Assembly (NCBI RefSeq): GCF_031877795.1
Contig: NC_133971.1
Location: 84,964,446-85,028,445 of the forward strand
Direction: 5' to 3'
DNA length: 64,000 nt
Origin: Strix aluco
Taxonomy: Eukaryota; Chordata; Aves; Strigiformes; Strigidae
Part shown: positions 12,791 through 25,399 of the stretch, in pieces
How positions within the stretch are numbered: position 1 is the first letter of the stretch
How the letters are laid out: each line of letters opens with the position of its first letter
Notes under the pieces: generated by a model
What the model saw: only the letters and a program-made list of their open reading frames with translations
The model's database searches: none
What the model was told of the DNA's origin: nothing
Program-made: the position numbers and the translations under genes

Positions 12791-15700
12791 ATGATCGAGG
12801 TGTTGGCCAAGCTGGGCCGCGGGCCCGTCTTCCTGGCAGGAGAGGTGCTTGAGTGCGTGATCACTTTCACCAACCCGTTATCGGCCTCGTCTACATCTGC
12901 CAGCAGGTACGGCGGCCTGTGCCGGTGGGCCCTTCTGTGCATGAAGCCTGGAAGTGGCAGAGCTGTCTGGGTCCCTCCACAGGGAGCAGCTCTCTCTCCC
13001 TCCTGAGCAGCCAGATGTAGTCATGACTGGGTTGTGGGGCAATGGTGCCAACTCAGCCACTGGTGACTTCCCTGCCTGAGGTACTCCCTTAAATGGTGCT
13101 TTGCGCCATCTCCATTTCAGGGCTGAAACTGAGGTAATTATTCTGCTTGTCTGCCCCCAAGAAAGAGACGAGAAAAAAAGTATGCAGTTAGAGATGCTCT
13201 TAACTGCCTCTCAGGTGAGCCCTCAGCGACACAGTTACCGACAGAAAATGAAGCCAAACTGGCTGTCAGAGCAGGATATCTAGTTACACCAGGGTGACAG
13301 TCTCACAGGGCAACATCCAGACGTCATTATTTCCTACGTTTGTGGAAGGAGCTCTCTCTGTCCAGCAGTGCGCTGACATATCAGTGTGATTCCTGCCTGC
13401 AGAGCTGGCAGGCAAGGGGGTAAGCACTGCCCAGAGGCAGAAGGAGGCAGCCTTTTGTGGCTGCATTTTCTGTGGCCCAGCCTTTGTGCGCTGCATGTCC
13501 CCTTATCGTTACTGTGCCTGAAATAGGTGTTGAGGAAATGTGAGATGGTGGGAGCTTCCTATATTGGCTCACAGAGGGTGACTCTACATCATAAGTAGTC
13601 ACCTGAAGCCTCTGTCTCTGCTGAGTCTGTGGCTTTGTCTGAGTCTCCAGAGGGTGGAGGGTGCTTTCTCATCTTGAGTCCTTCCTGGGAAGTGTCCGTT
13701 TCCAGCCCTGTCAGGTTCAGCATCTTTTCATCACCAGTATGCATTTCACACGTGATTGTTTTGGTAGGCCCACTTCCAGTGCTTGCAGTCTCAGCAGCAG
13801 CAAAACGGTCTCTTGTATTACTGCTGTAGGGCTTCTTTGTTTATTGCCTTACTTAACTTTCCATCTTTTCTTCCTGATTCCTCTTGCCTGCTGAATTCAG
13901 TTTTCAAATTAAGCTGTGGCATAAGCAGCTGGCTTTCCAGAGTTTTGTCTTGTGCAGTGCCAGTGCTGTTCTTCTGGGTTCTGAAACATGTGGGACTGCA
14001 AGTGTACCCAGTGGAGCAGTTTTGGAGATTTGCAGCACAGTTACAGGAGCTTCATTTGGGAACTTCAGGTGTATCGTGGTCCATAGAAAACTGCCTCTTG
14101 GAACAAGGAAAGTTTTTAAAATAAAAAAGCAGGTAACCAAACTGACAAGACCTAGCTAAGTCATATGAGTGGCAACACCAAATAGATTGGTGGTTTGGAA
14201 ATAGAAGCTGTGGGTTGCGTAAAGGCAGGAGCCAGATCAAAGCACAGTGACTGCAACAGGCAGATAGACCTGTCAGAGACTAGAAGCTTTCAGGGCTGGC
14301 AAAAGCTGCAGCACCGGTGGAGGAACTGAGAGGCACGCATTGCAAGCACAGGGACAGGACTGAAGGACAGTAGAGAAATGGCAGAAAGTGAATTTGATTG
14401 TGGTGTATGAGGCGTACAAGAAACAAAGCTTTTCTGCCCAAAAGCTGTGTGGAGAACGGCCTGTGTGGGCTACAGGAGTTGTAGGGGAAGGTGAGAGAGG
14501 AGGGAAGTGACCTCAGCAGCTGCGCAGGATCCTTCTGCGTCCTGCCACCTGGACAAGCCAGGTCTGTCGGTAGGAAGGCACATGCAAATTTTGTTTGGGC
14601 ATCGGGTTAAAAAAATGAAAACAATCCAGTGGCATATTGTTGGGCAATACTGGAAAAAAGGAAAAAAAAAAAGATTTAAAATACAGTGTTTGAAGGTAGT
14701 GTAATCATACTAAGCTTATATAAAATTAGAAAACATTGTCTCTAAAGCAAGAGGATTTCTCTGTTTCCATATAGCAGATACGTTACAATGGGAAACTTTA
14801 TGGCAGCCCTTATGGCAAATCCATGCTGGTACTTCTGAAGATACAGAATTGCAATTGTGGGGTTAGAGGTAACTGCGTAGAGTAACCAACACATGTTTGG
14901 GTAAAGACAGCCAGCACATGCAAAAGAGGCGGTTAGTCAGCTGAAACGAATGCAGCACGCCTTTTTCTCTGGTTTGTCTAGATGTTTAAGACGTCTAGAC
15001 ATATCTCTGATGTGTCACATCAAGAGATACCTGTGCGCCACAAAAAATTCCTGTGCCACCTAAAACTCTGGTATCAGTGCTTACTAATCAGATCACGATG
15101 TTAGAAAACGTCAGAGGAATCATGCACTGGCTAAGTTAACGAGACCACTATTGAAAGAAAAATAGTTGTTTTGTAAACTGAAAGGTGTCAGTAATGCCAT
15201 GGGAAATGCCCTGTGGAATGGCTGAGGTCCTAGCAGAGTCCAAAACTTGAGACTATTTTTCATGATGGATGCAACCAATTCTTGTGGCTGTACAGAGAGG
15301 GGGCAAAATGACACCTTCGCCTCCCCTATAGACACAATCCCTTACATCAGGAGGAGAAAATAGATCCTTATGAAGGACCTAGCAACACCCCTCTCTGATC
15401 TGACACAACCAGAAGTTGATGTTATTGAGGGGGATGTGCTGTGATCTGTGCCCTGCCTGCCTTAAGGAGTGTCCAGCTTGGGAGCTGTGGGCAGGGGCAG
15501 CTGAACCAAGGTTGTAGATATCTGTTGCTTTTGAATTTGCCCACTTCCCTGATGGTTGTGTTATTATCCAAGGTGCCTCAGAGTGCTGCTCTGCGTGTCA
15601 TTTCTGGCTTGGGACTTAGCTCTTCATGGCTAAAAGTCCTCTGCCAGGCCTGGCCTGTGCATGACAGCTAAAGGTGTCCTCTCTGGGGCCAGCCCCAAGC

Positions 15701-18700
15701 TGTGGGTGATGAGAGCTGAGAGATGACCAAGTGAGTGAGGCTTTGGATGGGATCTTGGGACGCTTGACCTCAGTGTGCTTGCTGGAAGGTCCCTGTGAGG
15801 TTCTGCACAGGCCACCTTGTCTCTGTCCCCGTGGAAGGGGTGGCTGCTGACCTGTGCTCCTTGCTGTCTTCAGCCATGTGTGTACAGCGGGCATCTCGGG
15901 GCAGGGGTGTTTCTTCGCTCCATGTCTGTGCTGTGCCCAAGGTGGTGTGGCTCAGACTGCAAATATTGCTGTTAAACAAGAGCCCTCAGGCCACAGAGCC
16001 AGGCCTTGGGTGAAACTGCTGTCAGCATCTGGGGTGGAAGTGGCTTCGGGTCAGTACCCCAGCTCAAGCTGGCTCCGAAGACTTGTTTGACAGTGGGCTG
16101 TGAGAGTGGCTTCAGTGACAGTGAAGCAAGGCCTTCATCCTTCCAGACAAGCAGTCCTGCCTGGATCTGAGCAGCAAGAGCTGCTTTGTCCCTCTTTGTG
16201 CTTGCTGTAATCCAGGTTTAAAGCACAGACATGAGTGTTGCTCTTCTTTGCTCTCAGTGAGATGCTGGCGTGGGCCAGCGCCCAGATCCACTGCCAGTTT
16301 CATGCCAGCGAGAACCGGGTGGTGCTCCCTCCCTCTGATGGCAGCAAGCATGATGTGCAGGCAGAGAACGAGACTGTCTTCGTCCCCAACAGAGGTGAGT
16401 GCTACTCCTGTAACCCCGGGTAGGGACGGTGAGAGCACAGTGAGCAGGAATCAAGCAGACTATAATGTCTGTCTTGAGGGCAGCAAGCTTAGAAGGGAGT
16501 GGGAGGTCTGTGTTGCTTTCCTTGTGTGAGTCCCTGGTCATGGCTGCTGCAGGACCCTGTTCATGTTGAGATCAGAGTGGCACTAGCTTGGAGCAAAATG
16601 TGAGGGTTGTCTGTCCAGCTGTTCTGGGAATGTCTTATGATCTGACCAGGGCATGAGTTGTTTCCTCCTCAGCCTCTTCTCCTCCCCATTACACTCCCTG
16701 AGGATAAGGCCTGGCTGGCCTGGGAACAGTGAGTGTCCCCCTCAGCCTGGGCACCGAGGCTGGGCAGCATTCACGTGGTTCTTCTTCTCTTCCAGGAGAG
16801 CGGGGTCAGTGTATCCTGTCCACCCCACCAAAGATTCTCTTCTGTGACTTGCGACTGGATCCCGGGGAGTCAAAGTCCTGTGAGTCCTGTCTTCTCTTCC
16901 CCCGCTCAGAGAACTTGCCTCTGGGGAGCGCCGCTCTCGAAGCTGGCTTTGCAGACCTGAGTGCTGCGAGTGGGAGACCCTGGTGCTCGCAGAAGGCAAG
17001 GTGCTTTGGTGGGAGCGTGAGTGCTAAGGAACTGCTGCATCATCCAGAGTCTGTTCTCCACCGTATGAGGGCTGTGTTCTGCAGCGTGTCCCTCAGTCCT
17101 GCCCCTGGCCCGCATCCTTTGCCGCAGGTCCGTTGCATAGCTGCAAGGCATAAAACGTTTTTAAAAACCTGGCTGCCGCTGAAGGAACATTTAGACACAC
17201 CTGTGTTTCCCTGCCTTTATTTCTTCAGCCACACTAGAGTATTCTTGGGATTTAGGCTGGCATCTTCCGAAGGTCTAAGCTTCCTCTTCAGGTTGTGGCT
17301 GTCCTGGAGATTGCAGTCGTCTGCCAGTTCTAATTTTCCTACTGTAAAACTGAGCACTTCTCTTCTGTGCAAAGCTCTCCACATCTCCAGAGCTGTCAAA
17401 CAGTGTCCTTCCAGTGGGTCCTCTAAGCTCTCCATCACTATTTTCCCTTTTGTAGTTCAGAGAAAATTTCATCCTTTTCACAGGGAATTTGCAGCAATAC
17501 CTCTTCATTGTTCCAGGCAGCTTCTACCTGATTAGACAGCTGTGAAAATACAGCTATGTGCTGTTGTCTCTTGGTCGGTGGCTGCGTGACCCAGCCCGTC
17601 AGTTCATGTTGGATCTCCTTTGTGTTCCAGTGGCCCGTGGGCTAGCGGCAGCATAACGTTAGGTGTTGCAGCCTGCACGTGGGGACCTCCCTTGGATTGT
17701 CCTAGGGATCTGCTGGGAATGGTTGACAAGGACCTCTTGAGTCACAGAGCAGAGGGAGCGGAGGGGCAGTGCCTGTGGCGGAAGGAGCTCTGCTGGAGCA
17801 TTGAGCTCTGGGAAGGCATGAGGAGAGCTGCAAGTGAGACCAAGGAGCTGCTATTTACTTCCTATTCTACAGCAGCATGCAGGGGGAAGGAGCTGGTCCT
17901 GCCACATGTCTTCTGTGCTTTCTAAAAGTGGACACATGGTCACCTCCAGGTGGCTGGGATGGATTGAGAGGATTTCCCTGTCTGCTGGCTTTGCAGGCAG
18001 AAGCTGTTCAGCCCCCAGCTAAGCTAGCGATAGTCTGTCCTTCCCAGTGATGTTGTGTGTGTGTGTGCGTGTCCGCTCTGCCACTGTGTGACACTGGCAC
18101 AAGCAGCCTGCCTCTGCTTTGCACTTGGATGCAGCTCCATGGGAAGGACACAAACTGTTCTATGCTTTGAAGTTCCTCGGCTGCATGTTACAGCCTTTCC
18201 CCTTGGTTGTGTGATGCAGACATCCACTGCATCCGTCACGTGCGATGCCGCTGAGTGTGGCACTGGGATTTCTAGCACTGAAGCCCCCGTATCACAGCTC
18301 CATCTCTGCCAGGCTGCTCACACCAATCTCGTCGGCCTGCGGAGCTGCTCCTCCTGCGAGACTGCAGCTGGCACGCTTGCAGATCATTCCTGGGGGCTCC
18401 TGCCAGCTCTGTGGAGGCAGAGTTAAGGCTGTGTGGGTGTGTATCTTAATTCTTCATTTCCTGTTTTTCAGAAGTTTTGAGTTTTTCTGCACAGTTTGGA
18501 AAGGCAAAAAAAACCCCCAAGAAATCTTAATTCTGCTTCAGCAAAGTACTATGTTATTAAACTGTAGCCAGAGCTGGCACATGCAGCTACGGTTGTGTCA
18601 GGCTGTCTCTTGATAAAAGACCTTGTTTTCAGTTGCTGACCAGCTTGTTCCCCAATATCTTCCTCTTGTTATGGTGCCTATATGTTGAAGTTGACTCGTC

Positions 18701-21700
18701 TCCCATCCCTTTGACATGATGCCCAGACTGAGCTCTTTAAATTTGTCACCATAAAACATTTTCTCAAGCCCTCAAGTCATTTCTGTGGCTGTTTTTGCCT
18801 CCTCTCCAGTTTTGTAATACCTTTAAATATTTGGTAGATCACAGAGAGGGGAGGAAATGGAAGCAGCCTGGACACAGGCCGGGATCCCAGCCAGAGGGTA
18901 CAGCGGGTGGGTAAGGAAGGCATCCATAGCACCAGGAATGTGCTTCCTTCTGGGATGTGCATGGAAGCTGGGACTTCCTGAGTCTCGGCATTCCTGTGCC
19001 AGGTAGCAAACTGCTCATCCTCCTCAGACAGTGGTGGTCTCTGCTCAGATTATCCTCACTGGGCATCCAGTTCTTTGTGAGCACTCTTGTTAAGCCTGGT
19101 ACAGAGTGTTAAAACAGTCTGCATGCTTCCTTGGAAATACGTAATCTTCCTCCCTGTCAGGACAGTTCTCAGCTTTATCTGCACCCTGGTCCAGCAGGAC
19201 AGCCTTGTGTTTTAAGGTGTGACAGCCTGTGGCTGCTACACACTAGCACGGACTTCTTTCTTCCTGCCAGTCCTGTTATTTTAAATCTAGAAAATATATT
19301 TAAAATGTAGCCCTAGCTTTTAATCTAAGCCTCAATGTTTAGGATGTGCCAGACATGGGGAAGGATCTGTGGTTTCACAGCAGGATGCTTCCCTTCCTCT
19401 GGCAGGGTGTATCTGCGTTATGGTGGGCCAGCCAGAGAGGTGGAGACTTTCCACAGTTCAATGTTTGCGCCTTATTATACAGCATGCGGTTTGGGAAAGC
19501 TGCAGAAGCGTTCATGCTGGGTCGGGAAGCATTGGGGTTTGTGTGGTGGCCAAGGGGCTTTGAGAGGGCTGAATGTGGTGTAAAGCCAGGCCCCGGCATC
19601 TCAGAGGTCTCAGAGTCAGAGGCTTTGTGGTCTGTCATCAGTCTGTCACGGGGCATACGCCACAGGTTGTTGTGAAGGTCTCCTAATTGTTTCTTGGCCA
19701 TTTAGACCCAGTGCTTCAGAGGAAAACACAGGAAGAAACTAATTTTTGTTGCTGAGTTTGGGGTTTGCGTAAAGCAAATATCAAAAGAGGCATGAGGTAT
19801 TGATCGGCACCTCTCTGCCGCATGAGCCCTGAAGAGGCTGCAGCGTGTGACTGCATCGTGAAAGCGGCATGCAAAGGAAGTGCGGAGAGGCAAATTCAGG
19901 TTGAACTCGTGATGAGTAAGTTTAGCTCTCAAGTGTTTGTGTTCCTGGATTTTACATCTTGCACATTCTTTTGAGGCAGAGTTTGTGTGTGTGGTTGTAT
20001 GTGCTGGAAGCAATGTCTGGATGATGGCGCATGTGATGTGAGGATCAGTGTGCTGGTGCAGGGAAGCTAGGGATGCACTTGGCCCGCTGGGGGAAAGAGG
20101 AGACAGGGAAAGCACCAGGCACTGTCCGTACCTCAGCACCACTGCTGGTCCTCGCCCCTGGTGCAGGGAGCCTGTGAGCAACAGCTCTGGGAGCTTCCTT
20201 TTGGCCTTGGAAAGCAATCTTTTTTGTGCTCCTTGCAGATTCGTACAGTGAGACGCTGCCCATAGACGGCCCTCCCTCTTTCCGGGGACAGTCAGTGAAG
20301 TACGTGTACAAGCTGACCATCGGCTGCCAGCGCGTCAACTCCCCCATCAAGCTCCTGCGTGTACCTTTCCGTGTCCTCGTGCTGCACGGTAAGGCCATGC
20401 CTGCAGATGCGTGCCTGTGGACGCAGGCCTGGCTGCACCCTGCCCTGGTGACTCTCTGGCCTTCTCCCCAGGGCTCAAGGACTACCAGTTCCCACAGGAT
20501 GAGGCCGTTGCACCCTCAAACCCCTTCCTGGAGGAGGAGGAGGGCTTGAAGAAAGACTCTCGCCTGGCAGACCTGGCGACGGAACTGCTCATGGTGGCCA
20601 CTTCCCGACGCAGCCTGCGTAGGTCATATCCCCTGCTTGAACCTGCTGTCCTAACCTGGGTGTGAAGGGCTCAGGGCTTGCTGTGAAAATCTCTCACTGA
20701 CAAAGCAAAGCTCCGACTGGGGCTGTGGACAGCTCTGTCAGGGTTAGTTTCCCATGGACTCCTCCCAGCCAGTCTCAGGCTCTTCCTTCTTCAGCTAGAG
20801 ACACCCTCTCCCCAGCAGATCGTAGCCAGCCTGTGGTTTGCTCTTGCTCACCGCAAGCGTTTCCCAAAGGGAATGCTGCCTCCAGGCACTGTCCTTCACA
20901 CCCAAGCAGCAAGTGTGGGGTCATGTCTGCTGGTCTCTGTGATTAACCCAGAGCACTGTATGGAGCAGAGCCTCATCCTGCTGCAGCTCTTTCCCCTCTT
21001 ATTCTTGCTCCACAGACCTATATAACATCAGCAACACTCGTGGGAAAGTGGGATCATTCTGCATCTTTAAGACTGTGTATAAGATCGGAGAGGATGTCAT
21101 TGGGACCTTTAACTTCTCAGAAGGAGACATCCCGTGTCTGCAGGTCAGTGCTGGCTTTGGCGTCACTGCGGGGAGAGGCAGAGGCTTTGGGTGGGGGAGA
21201 GGGAGGAGGGATTGAGGTGGCACTGGGCTGCTGTGGGGTTTCTACTGAGGGTTTCTAGTGGGACCCAGCTGAGCTCCACTTGGGGTGTGAGGTGGGGAAG
21301 GGCTCCAGTTCTGAGCTTGTTTGGGAAATGGAGGCCCTGGGACTTTGGACCGGCGCTGTGTGAGGTTATGAGAGCGAGCACCCTGCCGATGGCCCTGCAG
21401 TTCTCCGTGAGCCTGCAGACGGAGGAGAGCATCCAGGAGGAGTTCCAGCGCCGGCGGGGGCAGCCGGTCTCCTTCAGCACGCATGCCCGCCATCAGGAGG
21501 CCTGCCTACACACGGCCCAGAGCAGCTTCAGCCTGCCCATCCCGCTCAGCTCTACCCCAGGATTCACCACCAACATCGGTTAGTGGCCATTGGGGAGGGG
21601 ACCCACCCCTGCTTGTCACCGCAGGGGCACTGCGATGTCCCCAGCCCTGCCCTTGTTCAGCGGGGCTGTGTCCTGTGGGAGGGAGAGCTGGCCTGCGTGA

Positions 21701-22027
21701 GTGGGCTTATTTTCATGTCCCCTTGCCAGGACAGCCGGTGCTGAGGCAGCTGCTGTCCCCGTCCCTTGTGGTGTTGGCTGCTGACCCCACCTCTTGCCCA
21801 CAGTGTCCCTGAAGTGGAGGCTGCACTTTGAGTTTGTGACTTCGGGGGAGTCGGCAGGGACGTGCTTGGTTCGTGGGAGCCAGTCGGAGGCCGTCACCTG
21901 GACTGGGGTGGAGCAGATGGAAGTGGACACTTTCAGCTGGGACTTGCCCATCAAAGTCCTTCCAACCAACCCCATCCTGGCTTCCTACGTATCTCAGTTC
22001 TCCAGCACTAACTCCATCACCATCTGA
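12791..22027 (+). CDS. RGP1: RGP1, RAB6A-GEF complex partner protein 1
   Basis: Partner of RIC1 in the guanine-nucleotide exchange factor for RAB6A, acting in endosome-to-Golgi retrograde traffic; the Rgp1 family has an arrestin-like fold. Eight coding exons: 12791-12906 (exon from acceptor at 12767), 16258-16394, 16796-16879, 20239-20388, 20472-20618, 21016-21143, 21401-21578 and 21804-22027. They total 1,164 nt, 387 residues plus stop, close to the 391 of human. All introns are GT-AG and phases match. Recognisable segments include [18 protein letters not shown] at the start, [78 protein letters not shown] and [14 protein letters not shown]. The start is the first Met after a canonical acceptor and matches the mammalian N-terminus. 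A non-coding first exon ending at 12275 is inferred. The gene converges on MSMP. Confidence 0.97.
14975..15029. other. Two adjacent perfect/near-perfect inverted repeats in an RGP1 intron
   Basis: TGTCTAGA (14975-14982) pairs with TCTAGACA (14994-15001). Immediately after, TATCTCTGATGTG (15002-15014) pairs with CACATCA and GAGATA (15016-15029), with a one-base bulge and a one-base loop. Together they form back-to-back hairpins in the first coding intron. No coding or known element explains them; a DNA-transposon remnant is possible. Confidence 0.6.
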
Positions 22028-22873
22028 AGTGGGGAGAGCTTGTAGGGGCCAGTGGTGCTGCAAGCGTGTGCCGCCGGTGGGCATGGCAGGCGGGACTGTT
22101 ACCAGCATGCTGCGGGGCACGCATCCCCCTGTCCCCTTGGGTTCATCTGCCACACCCAGGCGGGCACTGGGCAGGTCGGTCCCACCTGTGGGCGGAGGAG
22201 CACTGTGCTTGCTGCGGTGTCTGGTGCTGCAGCCCTCGGCTGGGAGCTGGACCCTTCCTGCCTGGGCGAAGGTGCAAGTCCCAGCACTCACCAAAAAGAA
22301 ATCTGCTTCCCAGGGAACAGCCCGATGTGCCTTTACCCCACGAGGGGCTTCCAAGAGGGAAAAGCCCAGCCTAGGGAAAGGAGAGGGAAGCTCTTTCAGT
22401 GAAGCCTGGTACCAACCTTGGTTGAAGGCCGTCCCCCCCCAGAGAGAAGACCCCACAAGCAGAGGTCTGGCATCCAGGTGAGTCACCTGGGCTGGGTGGG
22501 AGCCTGCCCTCCTGCCCTGGCACGTGTCCTGCCTCTTGTGAGGGGTGTCTCCTGCGCACAGCCCCCCCGTGCCCCCCACTACCCTCACCCAAAGGAGGCA
22601 GGTCCTGGCAGGCCGGCATGTGCTGGTGTCCTGGACGTGGCCGCATGCTGTGACAGCACAACTGCGATGATCCAAAACTGAGAAGCACTCAGCGCCTGGG
22701 CTGTTTGCCTGCACTCCTGGGTGTGAGGGCATCCTGCTGGTCTTGGGATCCTTGGGGAGCTGGAGTGGATGCCTGCTGCGTATTCAGGAGCTGGGATGGA
22801 GGTCTCCCTGCTCAACAGCCAGCTCCCCATTGCTACCGTACCTTCCAAAGACTTCCTCTTTGCATGGAAATCT

Positions 22874-22879
22874 AATAAA
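22874..22879 (+). terminator. RGP1: RGP1 poly(A) signal
   Basis: AATAAA about 850 bp after the RGP1 stop codon, the best canonical signal before the convergent MSMP gene. It implies an 3' UTR of roughly 0.87 kb. Confidence 0.7.
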
Positions 22880-22996
22880 CATCTGAAAGTGAAAAACTCA
22901 GCCTTCCCAAGAGCCTTATTCCTACACCGTTCCCGGTGGTGGATGGAGCCCACCCTGCATGCCAGTCACAGGCTGGAGACCTCTTTGTTTAATATC

Positions 22997-23002
22997 TTTA
23001 TT
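22997..23002 (-). terminator. MSMP: MSMP poly(A) signal
   Basis: AATAAA on the minus strand, about 850 bp downstream of the MSMP stop and only ~120 bp from the opposing RGP1 signal. The two mRNAs therefore end nearly back to back. Confidence 0.6.
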
Positions 23003-23847
23003 GCAAGAACAGAAACATCTACACAAAGCTCTGCACAGCACAGGCATGGCACCAGCTGGGGCAGGCTGCCAGGGCAGCCAGCTCCGCCCTGACACATGTG
23101 GATCGCTTCAGCTCCCTGAACCCTGGCAGGATGCCCAGCTCCCTGCCCTGCTCCCCTGCAGCTGGGGTGGGGGGGGACCTCCCCTGGGGACATCTCTAGT
23201 GGTTCCCCCTCCTCTGCCGCCCACCCCGGGCTGGCTCTGTTGCAGTGTTGCCCAGGGCTGGCTTGCAGTGCCAGGGACCCCCTCTGGCACCTGGAGCTGC
23301 AGGAACAGGGGCGTTAGTGGTTCCAGAGGTGGGTTGTGCCCCTCGCGCTCCGGGGCAGAGAAGAGGCTGGCCGGGGTGCCTGGCTCCTGCAGGAAGGGCC
23401 GTGGTGCTCCCCAGCGAGCTCCCAGGGGCTGCCGTGCAGGGGGATGGATGGGGGTCTGGGAGGGAGGGAGGAGCTGCTTAGCTTGAGGCTGGATGTGGGA
23501 CTACAAGACTGTTGTGATGCAGCTGATGCGGTCCTGTAGCCCTTTCTTTAGTAGCTGGAGGCTTCCTACCCACCTGGGAGGAGATCCCAGAGGATCTGCA
23601 TTCCCATGGTGTGCAGGGCATCTCGCAGGGAGGGGGCCCCAGTTCAATTCAGGAAGCTGAAGGCAAAAGCAAAGCCGTACCGTGGCAGCGCTAGGGTGTA
23701 AATGTTAACACATTGGTGTGGATAGTGGTTTCCCTCGAAGGTGGCGGCAGTGACATCTCTACGGGATAGGGCAGGTCTGGAGCATGCGGGAGGTGTGCTC
23801 TGGAGGAGGGAGGATGATGCCGGGGGGCACGGGGCGCTGCCAAGCCT

Positions 23848-25289
23848 TTATCTGCTCAGCCCCGCGCCCAGCACCTTGTTGCTCAGCGGCTCAGGGGTGC
23901 CGGCTGAGCCCCACTCGTGCTCCATGCTCTTCACGCAGGGCAGGCTGGGGTTGGCCTTCTGCACCACTGAGATCTGGCAGGTCTGCGAGTCGTAGTGGGC
24001 CTCACACCAGTCAGGGAAGTCGATGGGGTGCTGGGTGCTGCAGGAGAGGGCATGGCGCCATCAGCTTCCCCTGGTTTGTGCCGGGGGGCTGTTGGCAGGG
24101 CCGGGTGGCTTCCTCTGCTGCCAGCCCCCCAGCAGGAGTGTCTCCCAGGCCAGTTTGGGCAGGCTGGGCCACAGCTCCCAGCATCTCTCTGTGCTGAGAC
24201 ACCCCCAGCCCCTGCTTTGTCTCCCCGACTCACCCCACCACCCTCAACATGCTGGTGGGCTCCTGCCCACCTCTGGCCCTTGTCCCCCAGGACCTGGCAC
24301 CACACAGCCCCCCAGGGCTCTGAGATTTGCTTGGCTGTGTTTGCAGCCATCAGACCCACACGACCTCCTCGCCACTGCGGGCGGTAGCCCACCCCCAGCA
24401 CTCCTCGGCCCCTCACTCACGTCTCGCAGCAGCCCACGCCAATGGGGTGCAGGCAGGTGCAGAGCAGGCAGTTGGCGCTCAGCCACGACTCCCCGAGGGA
24501 GAACTGCTTCCCCTCGTACTCGCAGGGAGCTGTAAAGAAAATGGTAATGATGAGCACACGTGGGCATGCGCCGGGCATGTGGGAGCCTCCTTGGCACCCC
24601 TGTGCCCTGAAAGAGGGGACAGGGGAGATGTCATGACCTCCCACCCACCCTGTGGTACAGAAGATACTTGGTGGCCTCTCTGCCACCCTGCAGGTATGGG
24701 TTGCCCAGGCATCTGCCAAGGGCAATGCTCCCATCCATCCTCTACTGGCCATGCCCTGCAGCTCTCCCCGCTACCCCAGGAGCCTAGAGCAGAGGCAGAT
24801 TGCTCTTGCTTCCCTGGAGTGGGCATATCCAATGCCCCTTGGGGTCTGAGCCTCTCTGCAGCCCTGGAAGGAGGCAGCAGGAGAAAGATGGGCAGCCCTC
24901 CTCCCTTTGCTGCTAGTCCTGCGTGTTCGGCCCCAGCCGGGCTCCTGCCAGGAGCTCTTCATGGCCCAGTGAGCTGTTTCTCAGCCAGAGCCCTGGGGAG
25001 CTGTTCTGTGGTTTATAGACTGCTCCTTCCACTCATCACTGGCCCACAATCGCACTCCTGAGCTCGGCACAGTCCCTTCTGCACTTCGCAGGCACACAGG
25101 GCAGAGCCCCACTGGCCCAGGGAAAGTTGAGGCCTCCTCTTCCCATTGGCCTCTTCCCATCTCACCTCCCCACTTACCTTTAGCCTGGAAGTAACATTTG
25201 GCCTGGGAGACCGGCAGCTGGAGGAGGAGGGAGAGCAGCAGGCAAAGCCTGCCCCAAGCACACCCCATCTTCTGCGCTCGCATGGCCAT
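23848..25289 (-). CDS. MSMP: MSMP, prostate-associated microseminoprotein
   Basis: Small secreted cysteine-rich protein of the beta-microseminoprotein family; the mammalian protein has been reported as a chemoattractant. Three coding exons: 25178-25289, 24421-24529 and 23848-24037, totalling 411 nt, 136 residues plus stop. It has a hydrophobic signal peptide ([20 protein letters not shown] core) with likely cleavage just before KCYFQ. The mature part has ten cysteines in the family pattern: KC, PC, NC, LC, TC, GCC, WC, TC, PC. Human-like stretches are [24 protein letters not shown] and LPCVKS. Two in-frame Mets (25289 and 25283) precede the signal core and a third begins it; the first is used here. 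It lies between RGP1 (convergent) and a 10 kb gene-poor interval shared with NPR2 (divergent). Confidence 0.95.
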
Positions 25290-25360
25290 GGCCGGCGTTG
25301 AGCTGGGCTTCTTTGCCGAGGTTGCCTTGCTTCTCTATTGCCTTTACTCCTTTCCCTTCT

Positions 25361-25387
25361 CTTTCTCTCTCTCTCTCTCTCTCTCTG
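25361..25387. repeat. (CT)n microsatellite
   Basis: A run of about 12 CT dinucleotides about 80 bp upstream of the MSMP start codon, probably in its promoter or leader. Confidence 0.9.
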
Positions 25388-25399
25388 CCTTTTTAATGC

